Positions 34,249-36,706 of a stretch of 36,706 nucleotides of DNA are shown here, one piece after another. The notes under the pieces were generated by a model that saw only the letters and a list, made by a program, of their open reading frames with translations, did not search any database and was not told the DNA's origin. The stretch is taken from positions 1 to 36,706 of the forward strand of contig CALGRI010000106.1 of the NCBI GenBank assembly GCA_937880875.1. The letters run 5' to 3'. Position 1 is the first letter of the stretch. Every line of letters begins with the position of its first letter. This stretch comes from an uncultured Pseudomonadota bacterium. Its GTDB lineage: Bacteria; Desulfobacterota; Desulfobacteria; Desulfobacterales; Desulfobacteraceae. A program made the translations under genes and the position numbers.

Positions 34249-35625
34249 TTATTTATTTCCAAGGGCATTTACAAGGGTTACAAAATCATTGCCCCTGTGG
34301 GCATAATTTTTATACATGTCAAAGCTTGCACAGGCAGGGGAGAGAAGTACAATAGCCGGTTCACCGGCGTCATCTTTAAAAGCCTTATTAAAAGCAGTTT
34401 GAACAGCCTCTTTCATGGTGTGAACTTCTAAAACCGGGCATATATTTTTAAAGGTATCTTTGATAAGTGTCCTGCACTCACCCATGGCAATAATGGTTTT
34501 AACACTCTTTTGAATATCATTGACCAGCAGGGAAAAATCTGTGCCTTTTTCCCTTCCTCCCAGAATCAGGATAATATTTTTTTCAAAGCACTTAATGGCC
34601 CGGATGACCGCATCTGTATTGGTTCCTTTGGAATCATTATAAAAAGAAATTCCATCAATTGTTTTAATGAATTCCATTCTGTGGGGCAGATTTTTAAAGG
34701 TTTCCAATCCCTTTTGAATGTCATTTATATCTGCACTAAGGGCAAGACAGGCAAGAACGGCCGCGGCAACATTTTCTTTGTTGTGAGTGCCTGGCAGTTC
34801 TTTGAGTTGATTTGTTTTTATCGTATGATTCAGTTCCCGGGTGATAATTTGAATGCTTTTTGAATCAATTTTGGCATTGCAGTTTATCAGGATGTCTTTG
34901 TCTGATGAAAATGTGAAAATTCTTGATTTCAATTTTTGGGACAGCATATAAAAGTCTTTAACTGATTCATTAATCACAGCTTTGTCAGAAGAGTTCTGAT
35001 GGTTGAAAATGCTCCATTTGGAAGTTTCATATTCCTGATAATTTTCATATCGATCCAGATGGTCTTCTGAGATATTTAAGAGGACTCCCACATCTGGCCT
35101 GAACTGCTTTGAAATATCCAATTGAAAACTTGATATTTCAGCCACAATAACATCGGTTTTTCCTTTGTTCATCAAGTGATCCATCAAAGGCGTCCCAATG
35201 TTTCCCCCAACAAAAGGTGTCATGCCGCAGGATTTTAAAATATCACCGATTAAAGTGGTGGTGGTGGTTTTGCCGTTGGTTCCTGTAATGGCGATCACTG
35301 GAAGATCATTGTATCGGGTGAAAATATCCAGTTCGCCAGTGATGCCAACCCCCAAGTCCAATGCAGTCTTGATAAATTTATTGGTTTTCGGGATTCCAGG
35401 ACTTGGAACCATAACGCTGGCCAGGTTAAAGGTTTTCTGGTCGTGAAAACCAATTTCAGTTTTAATCCCAAGCCCATTGAGTTCTTGTGCAATTTTTGTC
35501 TTTGAAGCATCAATATCCGTGGCAATAACAGTCTTGCCCTTGGAACAAAGGAATTTTGCCATGGAAATTCCTGAAGCTCCCAGGCCAATGATCAGAAAAT
35601 AGGGTTTTTCTTTTTTCACATTCAT
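34249..35625 (-). CDS. murD: UDP-N-acetylmuramoyl-L-alanine-D-glutamate ligase MurD
   Basis: The 458-residue Mur ligase adds D-Glu to UDP-MurNAc-L-Ala. The N-terminal Rossmann motif IIGLGASGISMAKFL is at about 12-26 and the ATP loop TGTNGKTTTTT at 114-124. The middle-domain motif ISEDHLDRYENYQEY and the C-terminal domain sequences NDSKGTNTDAV and LGGREKGTDF are all typical. The ATG directly abuts the mraY TAG stop with no gap. Confidence 0.98.
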   Translation of the reverse strand: MNVKKEKPYFLIIGLGASGISMAKFLCSKGKTVIATDIDASKTKIAQELNGLGIKTEIGFHDQKTFNLASVMVPSPGIPKTNKFIKTALDLGVGITGELDIFTRYNDLPVIAITGTNGKTTTTTLIGDILKSCGMTPFVGGNIGTPLMDHLMNKGKTDVIVAEISSFQLDISKQFRPDVGVLLNISEDHLDRYENYQEYETSKWSIFNHQNSSDKAVINESVKDFYMLSQKLKSRIFTFSSDKDILINCNAKIDSKSIQIITRELNHTIKTNQLKELPGTHNKENVAAAVLACLALSADINDIQKGLETFKNLPHRMEFIKTIDGISFYNDSKGTNTDAVIRAIKCFEKNIILILGGREKGTDFSLLVNDIQKSVKTIIAMGECRTLIKDTFKNICPVLEVHTMKEAVQTAFNKAFKDDAGEPAIVLLSPACASFDMYKNYAHRGNDFVTLVNALGNK

Positions 35626-36705
35626 CTACCTTATTTTCAGAGTACTTAAGGATAATAACGCCAGGGTAATGGATATAATCCAGAACCGAACAATCACTTT
35701 GGATTCATGCCACCCTTTAAGCTCAAAATGATGGTGTAAAGGGGCCATTCGAAAAATTCTTTTCCCTTTTGTCAGTTTAAAATATGACACTTGAATGATG
35801 ACGGATAGGGCTTCAATGACAAACAGCCCGCCTACAATGACCAAGAGGATTTCCTGTTTTGTAATGACAGCGATAGTCCCTAAAATACCACCCAAAGGGA
35901 TAGATCCTGAATCACCCATAAAAATCTGTGCCGGGTGTGCATTAAACCATAGGAACCCTAAACCGGCACCTGCCAGGGTTCCGCAGATGACCGCTATTTC
36001 GCCGGCTGAGGCAATATGTTTGACATGAAGATATTCAGCGATCTGGATATGACCGGTAACATAGGCAAAAAACATATAGGTGACACTGGCAACGATATAA
36101 GGGCCTATGGCAAGCCCGTCAAGTCCATCCGTCAGGTTTACAGCATTGGATGTACCCACAATAACAAGACAGGCAAAGGGGATGTACCAGATTCCCAGAT
36201 CCGGTGAAACATCTTTAAAAAAAGGAATGGTCAGCGTTGAATTAAAATCAGGACAGTTATAGATTAACCAGCCAATAATCAGGCCAAACAATACCTGGAT
36301 GAGAAATTTGCCTTTGGCCGTAAATCCCATATTTCTTTTTTTGATCTGCATGAGATAGTCATCAATAAATCCGATAAATCCAAAAAGCATAAGTGTTAAA
36401 AGAAGAATGTTGACATAATGATTGGACAGGTTCCCCCAGATTACTATGGTCAAGAAAACAGAAAAAAGGATAAGGATGCCGCCCATGGTAGGCGTACCCT
36501 GTTTGCCCAGATGAGACTGCGGCCCATCTGTCTGGATGATTTGTCCGATCTGCATCTGAGTAAGCTTTCTGATAACAAAAGGCCCGAAAAGAAGACAAAT
36601 TAAAAATGCTGTCAGTCCGCCGTAAATCGTTCTGAATGTAATATATCGAAATATATTTAAGAACGAGAAATCAACATGATATGGATATAAAAATTCGTAC
36701 AGCAT
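35626..36705 (-). CDS. mraY: phospho-MurNAc-pentapeptide transferase MraY
   Basis: The complete 359-residue integral membrane enzyme transfers phospho-MurNAc-pentapeptide to undecaprenyl phosphate, making lipid I. Catalytic and binding motifs are present: D115-D116 in GFIDDYLM, NAVNLTDGLDGLA (187-199, with D193), MGDSGS (D265) and the His triad H324-H326 in APLHHHFELKG. About ten membrane helices are expected. Its ATG (36705-36703) is two bases from the right edge, so the cluster continues upstream outside the window, where murF and murE would be expected. Confidence 0.98.
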   Translation of the reverse strand: MLYEFLYPYHVDFSFLNIFRYITFRTIYGGLTAFLICLLFGPFVIRKLTQMQIGQIIQTDGPQSHLGKQGTPTMGGILILFSVFLTIVIWGNLSNHYVNILLLTLMLFGFIGFIDDYLMQIKKRNMGFTAKGKFLIQVLFGLIIGWLIYNCPDFNSTLTIPFFKDVSPDLGIWYIPFACLVIVGTSNAVNLTDGLDGLAIGPYIVASVTYMFFAYVTGHIQIAEYLHVKHIASAGEIAVICGTLAGAGLGFLWFNAHPAQIFMGDSGSIPLGGILGTIAVITKQEILLVIVGGLFVIEALSVIIQVSYFKLTKGKRIFRMAPLHHHFELKGWHESKVIVRFWIISITLALLSLSTLKIR

Positions 36706-36706
36706 T

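Noticed and set aside
34266-34268. ATG start for ftsW inside murD
   Set aside because: No ribosome binding site, while the ATG at 34247 is one base after the murD stop with GGA upstream, giving a conventional N-terminus.
1-36706. tRNA or rRNA genes, CRISPR arrays, insertion sequences, prophage or integrase genes
   Set aside because: Nothing matching these was seen on either strand; the repeats present are the parA 18-bp repeat and the ACP domain duplication.

Overview
The window looks like chromosomal DNA of an anaerobic, sulfate-reducer-like deltaproteobacterium (Desulfobacterota, probably Desulfobacterales-like). This is inferred from an HdrD/TmcB/HmcF-type iron-sulfur protein, a probable in-frame selenocysteine codon, a sigma-54 regulator, a PUFA-synthase-like megaenzyme, moderate-to-low GC and gene content. 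No 16S rRNA or other formal taxonomic marker is present.

Left part (1-7369). A PAS-PAS-PAS-GGDEF diguanylate cyclase runs off the left edge on the minus strand, downstream of the large DEAH-box RNA helicase gene hrpA. Divergent from hrpA is an orphan ferredoxin/CCG-domain redox protein. It appears as two ORFs but reads as one 439-residue protein when the TGA at 6708-6710 is taken as selenocysteine. A SECIS-like hairpin follows at the right distance, and the gene ends in a strong terminator.

Middle left (7458-10827). parA, parB and an IspH-UbiA fusion gene are joined by ATGA stop/start overlaps, so they form a translationally coupled operon linking chromosome segregation with isoprenoid synthesis. 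An 18-bp tandem repeat carrying Shine-Dalgarno sequences sits at the parA/parB junction.

Centre (10824-24604). A minus-strand pair, a PlsC-like acyltransferase and a sigma-54 enhancer-binding protein, diverges from an 11.2-kb gene for a 3723-residue lipid/polyketide megasynthase. The megasynthase reads (degenerate FabK/PfaD-like)-(FabK/PfaD-like ER)-KS1-KS2(His-less)-AT-KS3-ACP-ACP-KR-DH. The shared 229-bp intergenic region holds a near-consensus -24/-12 sigma-54 promoter facing the megasynthase. About 107 bp upstream lies a TTGTACA repeat that could be the activator's binding site and that overlaps the regulator's own candidate promoter. I infer a dedicated, regulated secondary-lipid locus: synthase, activator, and an acyltransferase that may place the product into glycerolipid.

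Right part (24642-36705). A compact dcw (division and cell wall) cluster lies on the minus strand, in transcription order mraY-murD-ftsW-murG-murC-murB-ftsQ-ftsA-ftsZ, with a B12-binding-type radical SAM gene appended three bases after ftsZ. Junctions are overlapping or separated by 0-18 bases, which indicates one transcription unit.

No tRNA, rRNA, CRISPR array or insertion sequence was seen. There is no gene-free stretch longer than 300 bases.
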